Positions 1-10,600 of a stretch of 64,000 bases of DNA are shown here, in pieces. A program made the translations under genes and the position numbers. The DNA comes from Sphingobacterium corticibacterium (lineage in GTDB: Bacteria > Bacteroidota > Bacteroidia > Sphingobacteriales > Sphingobacteriaceae), in NCBI RefSeq assembly GCF_004208525.1, contig NZ_SGIT01000001.1, positions 992,001 through 1,056,000 of the forward strand, read 5' to 3'. Below the pieces are notes generated by a model, which worked only from the letters and a program-made list of their open reading frames with translations, was not told where the DNA came from and searched no databases. The stretch's first letter is position 1, and each line of letters starts with the position of its first letter.

Positions 1-46
1 CTAATGCCACAACGAATGACCAGGCCAAAACTGTGTTTTTGTTCAT
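1..46 (-). CDS. Partial 5' end of a gene, possibly a sugar-porter MFS transporter
   Basis: An ATG at 46-44 on the minus strand opens a frame that runs off the left edge after 15 codons (MNKNTVLAWSFVVAL, then a codon starting with G). A short polar start followed by a hydrophobic helix ending VAL-G is how many Bacteroidota sugar-porter (SP) family MFS proteins begin, just before their GGFLFG motif. That is recall from family members, and 15 residues cannot prove it. The gene is divergent from the hybrid sugar sensor at 343, and a transporter beside a sugar-sensing regulator would make sense. Confidence 0.4.
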   Translation of the reverse strand, partial: MNKNTVLAWSFVVAL

Positions 47-122
47 GTTACTTTATTTACAACTGATTAATCCAAAATTAACATGAACGTCATCTCCGCT
101 TAAATAATCGCCAACTTAATTA

Positions 123-214
123 TATCAAATTTGTATCAACGACAATAATTGATTAAATAATTATGTATCAATTTGTTAAATTATATTTAAATATTTAAGA
201 ATATCAATTTTGTA
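123..214. repeat. Three copies of a TATCAAwTTTGTw motif in the divergent promoter region
   Basis: The motif occurs at 123-135 (TATCAAATTTGTA), 166-177 (TATCAATTTGTT) and 202-214 (TATCAATTTTGTA), all in the same orientation, with start-to-start spacings of 43 and 36 bases. The surrounding 47-342 region is very AT-rich and lies between the partial transporter gene and the hybrid regulator. I see no gene in it. The repeats could be binding sites for the AraC-type output domain of the hybrid regulator, which usually binds direct repeats, but in DNA this AT-rich chance similarity is possible. Confidence 0.35.
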
Positions 215-342
215 CCATTTCTTTAGATTATGTTACCTATCGAAACGATCAACAAAAAGTGTATTTTACACACTAAGATTTGTTGTTCTGTTAGGAAAAA
301 ACAAAAAGGTGTATCTTGTCGAGAAAATTCAAAAACACGGGG

Positions 343-3096
343 ATGTCAAGGTTTTACATTTTTTTTGCTTTCGTGATACTTCTGTGCTGTCATGCTTGTC
401 AGCCGAGTGGATATAATACGCAGTTTACCATCGCTTTTTCACAGTGTATCGGTGATGATGCCTGGCGGGAAACCATGTTGGATGAGATGAAAAGGGAGCT
501 CTCTTTCTATACGGACATCGAATTTATCTATCGCGATGCCGGAGGAGATAACCAAAAGCAGATACAGCAAATCAGAGAGCTGCTTGAGCAGAACATCGAT
601 CTGCTCATCGTTTCGCCCAATGAAGCCGAACCATTGACGCCTATTGTCGATTCCGCTTTTCAAAAAAATATTCCAGTGATTGTGACCGACCGCAAAACAT
701 CGTCCGGTTTATATAATGCTTATGTTGGCGCGGATAACCTCGCGATTGGAAAACTAGCCGGACAGTTTATTCTGCACACGCTCAGCGGACAGGGACAAAT
801 AGGTATCGTCACCGGACTGAAAGGTACATCGGCATCCATCGAACGGAAGAAAGGATTACTCGATGCATTAGATAGTGCAGGCACGGTTCGTCTAGGGGTT
901 GAAATACAAAGTGACTGGGAAAGGAATACTGCCTATGCACAAGCTAAACAGCATATTAAACAGCTTCTTGAGCAAGATATTATTCTAGCTTTTAATGACC
1001 AGATGGCTTTTGGCGTCATCCAAGCACTCCGGGAAGCGGGTGAAAACCATAAAAGGGTTATTGGTATTGATGCTCTTCCCGGCGAAGGCAATGGATTATC
1101 GGAAATTGTAAAGGGAACGTTATTCGCTTCCATGCTTTACCCTACCGGTGGCACGGAGGCTATTCGCACCGCAATGGCTATTTTGCAACGTAAACCTTAT
1201 AAACGGGATAATATCCTAGGAACAATTGTCATCAACCAAGATAACGCAGGACTCATGATGCTGCAATCCAATAAGATACAGGAACAGCAAAAAGATATAG
1301 ACAAACGGCAAGAGCTTATCGTTGAACAAAATAAAATATACCGAAACCAACAAACGACATTGAATGTCCTGATAACAAGCCTAGTACTAGCAGTGGTATT
1401 CGGAGGAATTTCAATTATCGTTATCAAAAGTAACTGGGAGAAAAACAAGCATCTTGAAAAACAAAACGAGGAGATACTTTCCCAACAACAACAAATTGTG
1501 GAGATGAATGAACAGATACGAACTGCTTCCGAAGCGCAAAGTAAGTTTTTCACGAATGTATCCCACGAATTTAAAACACCACTTACGCTCATTCTTGCTC
1601 CTATGGAGGAATTAGAGAAAGAGAAAAATTTGTCTTCTGAAGGTGTAGACCAACTGGCACGTATAAAACGGAATGCAAAGAAACTCCAAAACCTCGTCAC
1701 CGATCTAATTGACATTCATCGTATTGATAAGGCCAAAAGAAAATTGCAGGCTGCTCCTGTACAGATTGACGCGTTCGTCCAGCAGGTATTGGCGAGTTTT
1801 AAACCCTTATCGCAAAAGAAACGTATATCGTTAAGCTATATCAGCAAAACACCACTTAAAGAAATCTGGATTGATGAGTATCTAATGGAACAGGCACTTT
1901 CCAACTTGTTATCAAATGCCTTTAAATTTACGAAGACAGGGGGAAAAATAAGTGTTGTTGTAGAAGAAAATACCTTTGGGGATCATTTATACATTCGGGT
2001 CATCGATAATGGAAGCGGGATATCCGTTACGGACATGGATTATATCTTTGACAATTTTTATCAAGGAGAACAACATCTTTCTGGTTCGGGTATTGGTTTG
2101 GCCTATGTAAAAGAGATTGTGGAACTGCATCACGGGCAGGTAACTGTCAGTAGCAAAAAAGGAGTCGGCTCGTCGTTTACGTTGCGGCTGCCAACGGGAC
2201 ACTTACACTTGTTAGAAGACGAAAAGAAAGGATTGTTGGACAATATTTCCACACGACAAACAGAACGTGAAGAGGACATCTTAAACCTAGGGGAGTTTAC
2301 TGAGGAAACTGTTTCTTTTTATTCCAGTAAGGCGGCTAATATTCTGGTTGTTGACGATCATCCGGATATCCGTCTGTTCTTGAAAGATATTCTTGAAAAG
2401 GAATATAACCTGCTGTTTGCCAAAAACTATGTGGATGCTATTGCAAAAATGGAACAAAGTTATCCGGATCTCATTGTGAGTGACATCATGTTGCCCGATG
2501 GAAGTGGTTTAGATCTCTTAAAAATGATCAAAAACAGCCCACAGTTTAATAAAACCCCGGTACTATTGCTGAGCGCGTTGGATACGGAAGAAGATAAAAT
2601 TGAGGGAATGCGCCTGATGGCAGATGCATACCTTACCAAACCTTTTAGTGTCGACCATCTAAAAGCCGTGATAACCAACCTCCTTACTTCCCGTCGACAA
2701 CTGAAAGATCATTACACGAGTATGTTGGAACCGGGTGAAACGGTAACGGATGCTAAACAACATACCACACAAGATAAACGGTTTATGCAAAGTTTAGACA
2801 TGGTTATCGAAGAACGTATTGGCGAAAAATCACTTAGTGTAGAAGATATCGCGCATGCATTGAATATCTCGCGCGTACAGTTGTACCGCAAAACCAAAAG
2901 CCTATTGAACAGTAGTGTAAACGAATACCTTCTCCAACGTCGTTTAACCAAATCTAAACACCTTTTATTGGAGGGATTACACATCAACGAGGTGGCTGAA
3001 AAAGTAGGCTTTTCCTCAGCGGCCTATTTCGCCGCAGCTTTCAAGAAACAATTTGGGATTACGCCAACGGCATATAGAAAGGAAAAGCTGAAATAA
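343..3096 (+). CDS. Hybrid two-component regulator with periplasmic sugar-binding sensor domain
   Basis: A one-protein signalling system of about 917 residues. It starts with a lipoprotein-like signal peptide ending near CHAC. A LacI/RbsB-type periplasmic binding domain follows to about residue 320, then a membrane helix near 340-362, a HisKA domain with the phospho-accepting His408 in NVSHEFKTPL, and an ATPase with the N box NLLSNAFKF and G box GSGIGLAYV. Next come a receiver with VVDDHPD and Asp714 in VSDIMLPDGSG, and a C-terminal AraC-type helix-turn-helix. A TTG at 316 is in frame, but the ATG at 343 gives a cleaner signal peptide, so I chose it. Regulators of this architecture sense a sugar or oligosaccharide in the periplasm and activate nearby uptake or PUL genes. 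The likeliest target is the divergent gene cut by the left edge. The ligand cannot be read from sequence. Confidence 0.9.
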   Translation: MSRFYIFFAFVILLCCHACQPSGYNTQFTIAFSQCIGDDAWRETMLDEMKRELSFYTDIEFIYRDAGGDNQKQIQQIRELLEQNIDLLIVSPNEAEPLTPIVDSAFQKNIPVIVTDRKTSSGLYNAYVGADNLAIGKLAGQFILHTLSGQGQIGIVTGLKGTSASIERKKGLLDALDSAGTVRLGVEIQSDWERNTAYAQAKQHIKQLLEQDIILAFNDQMAFGVIQALREAGENHKRVIGIDALPGEGNGLSEIVKGTLFASMLYPTGGTEAIRTAMAILQRKPYKRDNILGTIVINQDNAGLMMLQSNKIQEQQKDIDKRQELIVEQNKIYRNQQTTLNVLITSLVLAVVFGGISIIVIKSNWEKNKHLEKQNEEILSQQQQIVEMNEQIRTASEAQSKFFTNVSHEFKTPLTLILAPMEELEKEKNLSSEGVDQLARIKRNAKKLQNLVTDLIDIHRIDKAKRKLQAAPVQIDAFVQQVLASFKPLSQKKRISLSYISKTPLKEIWIDEYLMEQALSNLLSNAFKFTKTGGKISVVVEENTFGDHLYIRVIDNGSGISVTDMDYIFDNFYQGEQHLSGSGIGLAYVKEIVELHHGQVTVSSKKGVGSSFTLRLPTGHLHLLEDEKKGLLDNISTRQTEREEDILNLGEFTEETVSFYSSKAANILVVDDHPDIRLFLKDILEKEYNLLFAKNYVDAIAKMEQSYPDLIVSDIMLPDGSGLDLLKMIKNSPQFNKTPVLLLSALDTEEDKIEGMRLMADAYLTKPFSVDHLKAVITNLLTSRRQLKDHYTSMLEPGETVTDAKQHTTQDKRFMQSLDMVIEERIGEKSLSVEDIAHALNISRVQLYRKTKSLLNSSVNEYLLQRRLTKSKHLLLEGLHINEVAEKVGFSSAAYFAAAFKKQFGITPTAYRKEKLK

Positions 3097-3097
3097 T

Positions 3098-3130
3098 AAT
3101 GGGTTGACCGATGGCCAACCCATTTACATT
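3098..3130 (+). terminator. Rho-independent-like terminator after the hybrid regulator
   Basis: AATGGGTTG at 3098-3106 pairs perfectly with CAACCCATT at 3116-3124 around a 9-base loop, just after the hybrid regulator stop. T-rich sequence follows. It lies between convergent genes and could also stop htpG transcription from the other side. Confidence 0.65.
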
Positions 3131-3153
3131 TAGGTGTATTCCATACATCCTTA

Positions 3154-5040
3154 TTAAATCATCCCCACGCTGCGTTTGATGAAGGAAGTTAAATCCGCAC
3201 CTTTTAACAGGCCACGAGATAATAAGGCTAAATCAAAAGCCTGTTTAGCAAGTTGCGTTCCCTCTTCTTCAGAGCTCTCCAGAATTCGTTTTATCAACGG
3301 GTGGTTGCCATTGACAGTCACTTTATAGTTATCCGGTAATGTGCCGTAGAAGCCCATGCCTCCGCCTGTTTTCGCCATATCTTTCATCCGGCGCATAAAC
3401 TCATCTTCCGTAACCGAAACAGGGAGACCATCCGTATTCAGTGCGTCGACTTCCACTTTCATATCGGCTCTAGAAATCGCTTTCTCAAAGATTTCGGATG
3501 CTTTCTTGGATTCTTCTTCCGATAAGGATAACGTCTGTGTTTCGTCTTTCTGGATCAATTTGTCCACAACATCCGCATCCACTCGTTTTGCCTGGATTTT
3601 TTCGCCTCCTTTTTGTTCCAAATAGCCCACGAAATGATTGTCCAATTGGCCATCTAGCACTAATACGTCGTACCCTTTTTCTTTCACCGACGCAATGAAG
3701 CCATCCTGTTGTGATGGGTCATTGGTATACAAGTATACAATATTGCCGTCTTTGTCAACTTGAATATCTTTTACTTTTTCGTAGTATTCTTTCAGTGTAA
3801 AGCTCTCTTTGTCCATAGTAGACAACAGACAGAAATCATTAGCCTTTTCCGCAAACTTTTCATCGCTCAGCATACCATATTTGATAAAGAGCGCTATATC
3901 GTTCCATTTTTGCTCAAAGTTTTTACGGTCAGCCTTGAATATTTCATTCAGCTTATCGGCAACTTTCTTCGTGATATAATTGTTAATCTTCTTCACGTTG
4001 CTATCGGCCTGTAGAAACGAACGCGATACATTCAATGGGATATCCGGCGAGTCGATAACACCTTGCAGCAACATCAAAAATTCGGGCACAATGTCTTTTA
4101 CTTCATCTGTAATGAATACCTGACGGGAATACAACTGAATTTTATTCCGTTGGATATCCATTTCGTTCTTTACTTTCGGGAAATACAGAATACCCGTTAA
4201 GTTAAATGGATAATCAACATTAAGATGAATCCAGAACAAAGGTTCGTCCATCGAATAAGGATACAGCTCGCGATAGAACGCTAAATAATCTTCATCTTTT
4301 AGCTCAGATGGTGCTTTCGTCCATGCCGGTGTTGTATTATTGATAATATTATCAACTTCTACCGATTTATATTTTGGCTTACCTTCTTCGTCTTCCCCAT
4401 CTGGTTCCGATTCTGTTTTTGTTCCAAACCGTACAGGAACAGGTAAGAAGCGCGCATATTTATTCAAAATCTCACTCAAACGGCCTTCGTTCAAAAACTC
4501 TTGCGATTCTTCATTGATATGAAGAATCACATCGGTACCACGTTCGGTACGCGTACCCTCACCTATTTCGTAAGAAGTACTTCCGTCACAAGTCCAGTGT
4601 GCCGGAACGGCCCCGTCTTGATACGATAGCGATTGAATTTCCACTTTATCGGCTACCATAAAAGCAGAATAGAAGCCGAGGCCGAAACGTCCGATAATCT
4701 CGTTGGCATCGTTTGCTTCCTTAAATTTCTCCATAAACTCTGTAGCACCCGAAAATGCTATCTGGTTGATGTATTTTTTGATTTCCTCTGCCGTCATGCC
4801 GATACCACGGTCGGAAATGGTTATCGTTTTGGCATTTTCGTCAAACCTCACGTCGACAGTCAGATCACCGAGTGTGCCTTGAAACTGTCCCAAAGAGGAT
4901 AATCTCTTTATTTTTTGAGAAGCATCGACAGCATTAGAGACCAACTCGCGTAAAAAGATTTCATTATCGGAATAAAGAAACTTTTTGATCACCGGAAAAA
5001 TATTCTCGGTATGAATTGAAATACTACCTTTTTCTTGCAT
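3154..5040 (-). CDS. htpG: Molecular chaperone HtpG (Hsp90 family)
   Basis: An ATP-dependent cytosolic chaperone of 628 residues, the usual HtpG length. The N-terminal GHKL ATPase domain is clear: FLRELVSNAVDAS near residue 30, DRGIGMT near 80 and GRFGLGFYSAFMVA near 117. The middle domain (SRQVFITDEV, LNVSRSFLQ) and the C-terminal dimerisation domain with NGNHPLIKRIL follow. HtpG helps fold or mature client proteins during heat and other stress. It stands alone, convergent with the hybrid regulator and divergent from the lactonase-like gene at 5194. All regions expected of a working enzyme are present. Confidence 0.97.
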   Translation of the reverse strand: MQEKGSISIHTENIFPVIKKFLYSDNEIFLRELVSNAVDASQKIKRLSSLGQFQGTLGDLTVDVRFDENAKTITISDRGIGMTAEEIKKYINQIAFSGATEFMEKFKEANDANEIIGRFGLGFYSAFMVADKVEIQSLSYQDGAVPAHWTCDGSTSYEIGEGTRTERGTDVILHINEESQEFLNEGRLSEILNKYARFLPVPVRFGTKTESEPDGEDEEGKPKYKSVEVDNIINNTTPAWTKAPSELKDEDYLAFYRELYPYSMDEPLFWIHLNVDYPFNLTGILYFPKVKNEMDIQRNKIQLYSRQVFITDEVKDIVPEFLMLLQGVIDSPDIPLNVSRSFLQADSNVKKINNYITKKVADKLNEIFKADRKNFEQKWNDIALFIKYGMLSDEKFAEKANDFCLLSTMDKESFTLKEYYEKVKDIQVDKDGNIVYLYTNDPSQQDGFIASVKEKGYDVLVLDGQLDNHFVGYLEQKGGEKIQAKRVDADVVDKLIQKDETQTLSLSEEESKKASEIFEKAISRADMKVEVDALNTDGLPVSVTEDEFMRRMKDMAKTGGGMGFYGTLPDNYKVTVNGNHPLIKRILESSEEEGTQLAKQAFDLALLSRGLLKGADLTSFIKRSVGMI

Positions 5041-5193
5041 ATATGTTTTAGTTTTTGTCTATAAAAAATCAAGAACAGTTTTATCAAGGAGTATTCCATT
5101 TATCTTTTTTAGGACAGGATGACAGTTATCGAAAGAAAAAATGTAATTTAGACAGTCGTGAAAATGGAAAAACAATTAGTAAAAGATGTACGT

Positions 5194-6210
5194 ATGATGA
5201 AGTCTACCATTATTCCTTATATTTTGACAACAATATTCGCCTGTAATACCCCGCAACAATCTGAACAGATGAGATACGAAACAATCGGCAGCGTAATACG
5301 CTATGATCTAGCTTTAGATGCCATTATCGACAGCTCCGCAACAGCAGAAATTATTGCCGAAGGCTTCGAATGGAGTGAAGGACCATTATGGGTGGAAAGT
5401 GAGCAAATGTTATTGTTTTCGGATGTACCCACGAATACAATTTACAAATGGACAGCAGAAAGAGGAAGTGAAGTTTATCTAAAACCAAGTGGGGATACGG
5501 GTGACAATCCCAACCGACGTAAAGAGCCCGGTAGCAACGGTTTATTGTTGAACGACGCAGGAAACTTGGTATTATGCCAACATGGTAACCGTCAGGTTGC
5601 CCGAATGGATGCTCCGTTGGCACAACCTCAAGCGACTTTCCAGACATTAGCCGATAAATATGCTAATAAACGTCTAAGCAGTCCGAATGATGCTGCGTAC
5701 AATAAAACTGGCGAATTATTCTTTACAGATCCGCCATATGGATTGCCTACACAGCGTGACGATGATCCGGAAAAGGAAATATCTTTTAACGGTGTATATA
5801 AAGTAAGACAAAATGGCGAGATCATATTGTTGACCGATCAGATTAGTAAACCCAATGGTATCGCGTTTTTCCCGGATGAACAAAAGCTATTGATTGGTAA
5901 TTCTGATCCCAAAGCTGCAGATTGGTATATACTGGATTTGAAGAATACAGTAGTAACACCAAAATTATTTTACAGTGCGACGAATGAACGTGACGGATTA
6001 AAGGGATTACCGGATGGACTTAAGATAGACAGCAAAGGAACTGTTTATGCGAGCGGTCCGGGTGGCATATGGATATTCGATAGCACAGGCAAAGCACTTG
6101 GCAAAATAGCGTTGAATGACGCCGCGTCCAATGTGGCGCTATCTGCCGACGAAAAAACGCTATATATTACAAATAGTGATAAGATTTTACGTGTGAAATT
6201 GAAATACTAA
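5194..6210 (+). CDS. SMP-30/gluconolactonase-family lipoprotein
   Basis: A predicted periplasmic sugar lactonase of the SMP-30/Gluconolactonase/LRE family, a six-bladed propeller that uses a metal to hydrolyse aldonolactones. I chose the ATG at 5194 because it puts a short hydrophobic leader ending IFAC at the N-terminus, a plausible lipobox; longer in-frame starts exist at 5158 (GTG) and 5164. Family segments are visible: EGFEWSEGPLWV with the metal-binding Glu, GSNGLLLNDAGNLVLCQHG, SSPNDAAYN, FTDPPYG, KPNGIAFFPDE and LPDGLKIDSKG. Related Bacteroidota enzymes act on gluconolactone or similar lactones. The true substrate here is unknown, and it need not belong to the fucose pathway 46 kb away, which has its own amidohydrolase-type lactonase. 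Confidence 0.85.
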   Translation: MMKSTIIPYILTTIFACNTPQQSEQMRYETIGSVIRYDLALDAIIDSSATAEIIAEGFEWSEGPLWVESEQMLLFSDVPTNTIYKWTAERGSEVYLKPSGDTGDNPNRRKEPGSNGLLLNDAGNLVLCQHGNRQVARMDAPLAQPQATFQTLADKYANKRLSSPNDAAYNKTGELFFTDPPYGLPTQRDDDPEKEISFNGVYKVRQNGEIILLTDQISKPNGIAFFPDEQKLLIGNSDPKAADWYILDLKNTVVTPKLFYSATNERDGLKGLPDGLKIDSKGTVYASGPGGIWIFDSTGKALGKIALNDAASNVALSADEKTLYITNSDKILRVKLKY

Positions 6211-6215
6211 ACCCG

Positions 6216-6449
6216 CTATACAAATACACCAAAGCTTTTTTGCACCAACTGAGCCAGTTCATCAACAGAGATAGCAGGCTGTGGCCCATCCTTGGTCGTC
6301 CACTCTTTTGTAGCGGGATTAAACCCTAAAGTATAATGAATATCATGGTTCTCCACAACGGCAAAAAAATGCGTTTGAGGGTTGTATGTAACTTGGAAAT
6401 TAATGCTCGTGCCGTTAACTTCCTGTGTAAATTCTCTACTTAAATTCAT
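6216..6449 (-). CDS. Small uncharacterised protein, 77 aa
   Basis: I do not recognise a named family. The predicted 77-residue soluble protein has no signal peptide or membrane segment. It looks like a small beta-sheet domain (alternating polar and hydrophobic residues through INFQVTYNPQTHFFAVV) followed by a C-terminal helix, VDELAQLVQKSFG. The stop lies 5 bases from the convergent lactonase stop. The ATG at 6449-6447 is the only sensible start. The balanced amino-acid composition supports it as a real gene. Confidence 0.65.
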   Translation of the reverse strand: MNLSREFTQEVNGTSINFQVTYNPQTHFFAVVENHDIHYTLGFNPATKEWTTKDGPQPAISVDELAQLVQKSFGVFV

Positions 6450-6547
6450 AGCTTAAACCTAAATAAATTTATTTCGCTCTCCTCAGCCATCAAAGACTAT
6501 TTATAGAGGAAATATATTTGTGAATTATAAAGATACTTAAAATAATA

Positions 6548-7111
6548 TCAAACCTGTAACATGCCCCGAAAACCGCGAGCGCCGTAGTAGGATTCTGCAC
6601 CATTATGGTAAATAAACACATGGCCATAACGCCAATCCCCGAAAATAGCTCCGCCTTTTTCCCGGATTGCGGGTGGTGTCAATACCCAGCTGGACGTTTT
6701 CGTATCAAACTTTCCAAGTGTTTGTAATGAACGATATTGTTTTTCAGTTAAAAGATCGATACCCATTTCAGCAGCCATTCCAACTGCGCTGTGTTTGGGT
6801 TTATGTTCTTTTCTGGATTCTAATGCTTCCGGATCATAGCAGACACTTCTTCGCCCCTTAGGACTTTCCGCAACACAATCACAAAAAACATATTTATCTT
6901 TTTCTTTATCATAACCAATTACATCCGGTTCACCGCCAGTTTCTTCCATTTGATGAAGCGACCAAAGCTTTTTTGGACTTGCCAAGAGTCTTTCCTGTAT
7001 GTTTGTCCAGTCCAAATCAGTATGACGATTCTTATTCTTTTCAAATCGTGTTTTCAACACATCAAGAAGCTCGTCTATTTGTGCTTTGGGCAGTTTTGTT
7101 TTGTTACTCAT
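6548..7111 (-). CDS. DUF4256 family protein
   Basis: A cytosolic protein of 187 residues matching the DUF4256 family by its characteristic stretches: EETGGEPDVIG, FCDCVAESPKGRRSVCYD, SAVGMAAEMGIDLLTE, GKFDTKTSSWVLTP and a C-terminal YYGARGFRG. The function of the family is not established. The conserved Cys pair in FCDC and the invariant RRSVCYD suggest a compact catalytic or ligand-binding domain, but that is only inference. The gene is monocistronic, with the trxA terminator directly upstream. Confidence 0.85.
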   Translation of the reverse strand: MSNKTKLPKAQIDELLDVLKTRFEKNKNRHTDLDWTNIQERLLASPKKLWSLHQMEETGGEPDVIGYDKEKDKYVFCDCVAESPKGRRSVCYDPEALESRKEHKPKHSAVGMAAEMGIDLLTEKQYRSLQTLGKFDTKTSSWVLTPPAIREKGGAIFGDWRYGHVFIYHNGAESYYGARGFRGMLQV

Positions 7112-7167
7112 GGTGTAGCACTGTTTTATTGAAACGAATATACAATAAATCTATTTTATGCGAGGAT

Positions 7168-7206
7168 AAAAAAAGCCGGTCTTCCAATAAGAACCGGCTT
7201 TTTATC
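7168..7206 (-). terminator. Terminator downstream of trxA
   Basis: An 11-bp perfect stem (AAAAAGCCGGT at 7170-7180 with ACCGGCTTTTT at 7193-7203) around a 12-base loop. On the minus strand the stem is followed by a run of U residues, and it starts 17 bases after the trxA stop. The A-rich flank would let it work in both directions. Confidence 0.85.
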
Positions 7207-7220
7207 TTCCTCAAGTCTTT

Positions 7221-7538
7221 TTAAAGTTGTTTACTTAACTTCTCTACCAAAACAGACTTTGGCACTGCGCCGATCTGTTTGTCGACAATTTCACCGTTTT
7301 TGAAGAACAACAACGCTGGGATATTACGAATACCATACTTAACTGAAATATCAGGGTTATTATCCACATTCACTTTTCCCACTATTGCTTTTCCGTCATA
7401 TTCTGTCGCGATTTCATCTACTATAGGACCAACCATACGGCAAGGACCACACCATTCTGCCCAAAAATCAATTAAAACTGGTTTGTCTGATTTAAGAACA
7501 AGCTCTTCAAAATTGCTGTCTGTAATTTCTAATGCCAT
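7221..7538 (-). CDS. trxA: Thioredoxin
   Basis: A cytosolic protein-disulfide reductant of 105 residues, the normal size for TrxA. The redox motif WCGPC is at residues 29-33 inside FWAEWCGPCRM. The buried Asp (VLIDFWA), the cis-Pro segment GIRNIPALLFF and the C-terminal helix are all as in the family. It has no signal peptide, so it acts in the cytosol with thioredoxin reductase, which is not in the window. It is transcribed alone, with a promoter box at 7575-7582 and a strong terminator after it. Confidence 0.97.
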   Translation of the reverse strand: MALEITDSNFEELVLKSDKPVLIDFWAEWCGPCRMVGPIVDEIATEYDGKAIVGKVNVDNNPDISVKYGIRNIPALLFFKNGEIVDKQIGAVPKSVLVEKLSKQL

Positions 7539-7574
7539 AATATTTAATTTTTCTGATTTCTATAACCTAATAAA

Positions 7575-7582
7575 CAAAGATA
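7575..7582 (-). promoter_or_regulatory. Candidate -7 promoter box for trxA
   Basis: CAAAGATA on the plus strand reads TATCTTTG on the minus strand, a perfect match to the Bacteroidota -7 consensus TAnnTTTG, 37 bases before the trxA start codon. I see no convincing -33 element. Confidence 0.5.
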
Positions 7583-7635
7583 GAAATTTGACTATAGATA
7601 ATCGTCATTCGCTCTTCACAAATTTTTATAACCTA

Positions 7636-10600
7636 TCAATTTAATTTATAATGTACGCCTTCAAATTTCTCCAAACCGTCCAAAAAGTCGTTTGTCAAAT
7701 TTATTTTCAACGATTTGGCAGGCATTTCGATCGACAGTTCATCCTGTATATCCAAAATTTTGAATTTTAACTGACAATTGCACTCCTGTCCTTCTACTTT
7801 TGTGGATTCTACTAAGGTGTACATCTGATGCACAAATTGGTCATTTACCAGGTGAAGCGGGCATTGGATCGTAAACGATTTCGCCATTTTATCCCGTAAA
7901 TCGGAAAGTAGTTGGATATTTTTTAACTCAAAGCCCCAATTACCTGCCTGCCTAAATCGCTCTTGTACAAGTCCTCTGATCTGGACAAAAAAACCTTCCT
8001 GTAGATATCCCCGGAATTTGACATAATCTTCGCCAAACACCATAATCTCAAAGGATTCACTATAATCCTCTATCATAAACGAACCAAATGGTTTGCCAGA
8101 TTTTGCTACTCTGTGATTAGCGACAGCGATAATACCACCAACAACCACTTCCTTATTTTTGATTCGGTTAAACTCCAACAATACTTCTTCCTCTACTTCA
8201 CTTGCTTTGACCTTGTTGATCAATTGGAGGTCGATTACCTTATTATGGCAAAAATGCTTGATCTCAAACTTATAGTTATCGAGCGGATGGCTTGTTAAAT
8301 AGATACCAATAACATCTTTTTCATATTTAAGCTTTTCGATAAGGCCCCAAGCATGGCAAGGCGCCAATACCGGCTCGGGTAGTTCGGTTGCTGCGGATCC
8401 ACCAAAGAGACTTGCTTGTGCAGAATTTTCGTTTTCTTTTATCCGATGCCCATACTTAATCGCTTTTTCCAAACCCGTGGAGTTATCGCCGTCTACATGA
8501 AAATACTGCGCCCGATGGGTATTGGTAAAACTATCAAAACCACCGGCGTAGGCTAAACTTTCAAATGCTTTCTTATTTGCCGCACGCAGATCTACGCGTT
8601 TGGCAAGGTCGAACACAGATTTATATTTACCATCTTTTTCGCGTGTTTGGACAATAGTGTCCACCGCTCCTGCACCTACACCTTTCACCGCCCCCATTCC
8701 GAAACGAATCGCTCCCTGGTCGTTCACCGTAAATTTATAATACGACTCGTTCACATCTGGACCAAGTACCTGCAACCCCATCCGTCGACATTCTTCCATA
8801 AAGAATGTCACCGTTTTTATATCGTTCATGTTGTTGGATAACACCGCTGCCATATATTCTGCCGGATAATGGGCTTTGAGATAAGCCGTTTGATAAGCTA
8901 CCCAAGCGTAACAGGTAGAGTGTGATTTATTGAAGGCATAAGATGCAAAGGCCTCCCAGTCTGTCCATATTTTTTCCAGTGTTTTCGCGTTGTGCCCATT
9001 TGCAGCCGCCTGTTCAACAAACTTTGGCTTCATCTTATCCAAAACGGCTTTCTGCTTCTTACCCATCGCCTTCCGCAAAACGTCGGCATCACCCTTAGAG
9101 AAACCCGCCAGCTTTTGCGATAACAACATCACCTGCTCTTGATAAACGGTAATACCATACGTTTCCTGTAGGTACTCTTCACACGCTTCCAAATCGTAGG
9201 TAATAGGTTCTATCCCGTGTTTCCGCTTCACGAAAGACGGAATATATTCCATTGGTCCCGGTCGATATAACGCATTCATCGCAATCAAGTCGGCAAATAC
9301 CGTGGGTTTCAACTCTTTCATGTACTTCTGCATTCCCGGAGATTCGTATTGGAACACACCTACTGTCTCTCCACGTTGGAACAGCTCATACGTTAACAAA
9401 TCATCAATCGGGAATTTATCCGGATCAAGTTCAACACCATGACGTAATTTCACGTTGGCAACAGTATCCTTAATCAACGTAAGGGTCTTTAGTCCCAAGA
9501 AGTCCATCTTCAATAAACCGGCACTCTCTACCACCGAGTTATCAAATTGTGTAACGTACAGATCCGAATCTTTTGCCAGCGATACTGGCACAAATTTCGT
9601 AATATCGTCCGGTGTGATAATGACGCCACAGGCGTGGATTCCCGTATTTCGCATCGAACCCTCCAAAACACGGGCCTGCTTAATGGTTTCCGCCTCCAAT
9701 CCCGCGCCATCTGCTAGCGATTTTAAACGGTTGACAGCTTCTAGTTCTTCCGAGCGCAACACTTCTTTCATCGCCTTCTCATCCATCGAGAAAATCTTGT
9801 TCAGCTTGAGATTGGGAATAAGTTTTGCAATCTCATTGGCATCTTGCAGCGGTAAATCAAGCACACGTGCCGTATCCCGGATAGACGACTTCGCCGCCAT
9901 CGTACCGTATGTGATGATTTGGGCGACCTGTGAAGCACCATATTTATCGATAACATATTGCATGACACGGCTTCGTCCCTCATCGTCAAAGTCGATATCA
10001 ATATCGGGCATGGAAACACGGTCTGGATTCAAGAAGCGCTCAAAAAGCAAGTCGTATGCAATAGGATCTAAATTGGTAATTTTCAAACAATAAGCCACAG
10101 CAGAACCGGCGGCTGAACCACGACCTGGTCCTACCGAAACGCCCATTTTCCGGGCCGCAGCTATAAAATCGTGCACAATGAGGAAATAACCCGGATACCC
10201 TGTTCTTTCGATCGTTTCCAACTCGAAATCCAAACGTTCCCGAATACTATCCGTTATCTCTTCATAACGTTCTTTTGCCCCTTCATAGGTCAAATGGCGT
10301 AGGTATGCATTTTCACCGCGCTTACCGCCATCCAAGTCGTCCTCCGCGTGCTGAAACTTCTCCGGAATGATAAATTTGGGTAAGAGGACGTCTCTGTTTA
10401 ACGAATAAACCTCAATCTTATCTAAAATCTCCTGTATATTGATAATGGCATCTGGAACATCAGCAAAAACTTGCTTCATCTCCCCCACCGACTTAAAATA
10501 ATATTCTTGATTCGGTAATCCGAATCGAAAGCCGCGGCCTCGACCCTTTGGTGTAGATAATTTTTCTCCGTCTTTCACACAAAGTAGAATGTCATGGGCG

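Noticed and set aside
9455..10093. 212-codon plus-strand frame inside dnaE
   Set aside because: Antisense shadow of a conserved polymerase region, rich in Ser and Ile, with no plausible start context or homology.
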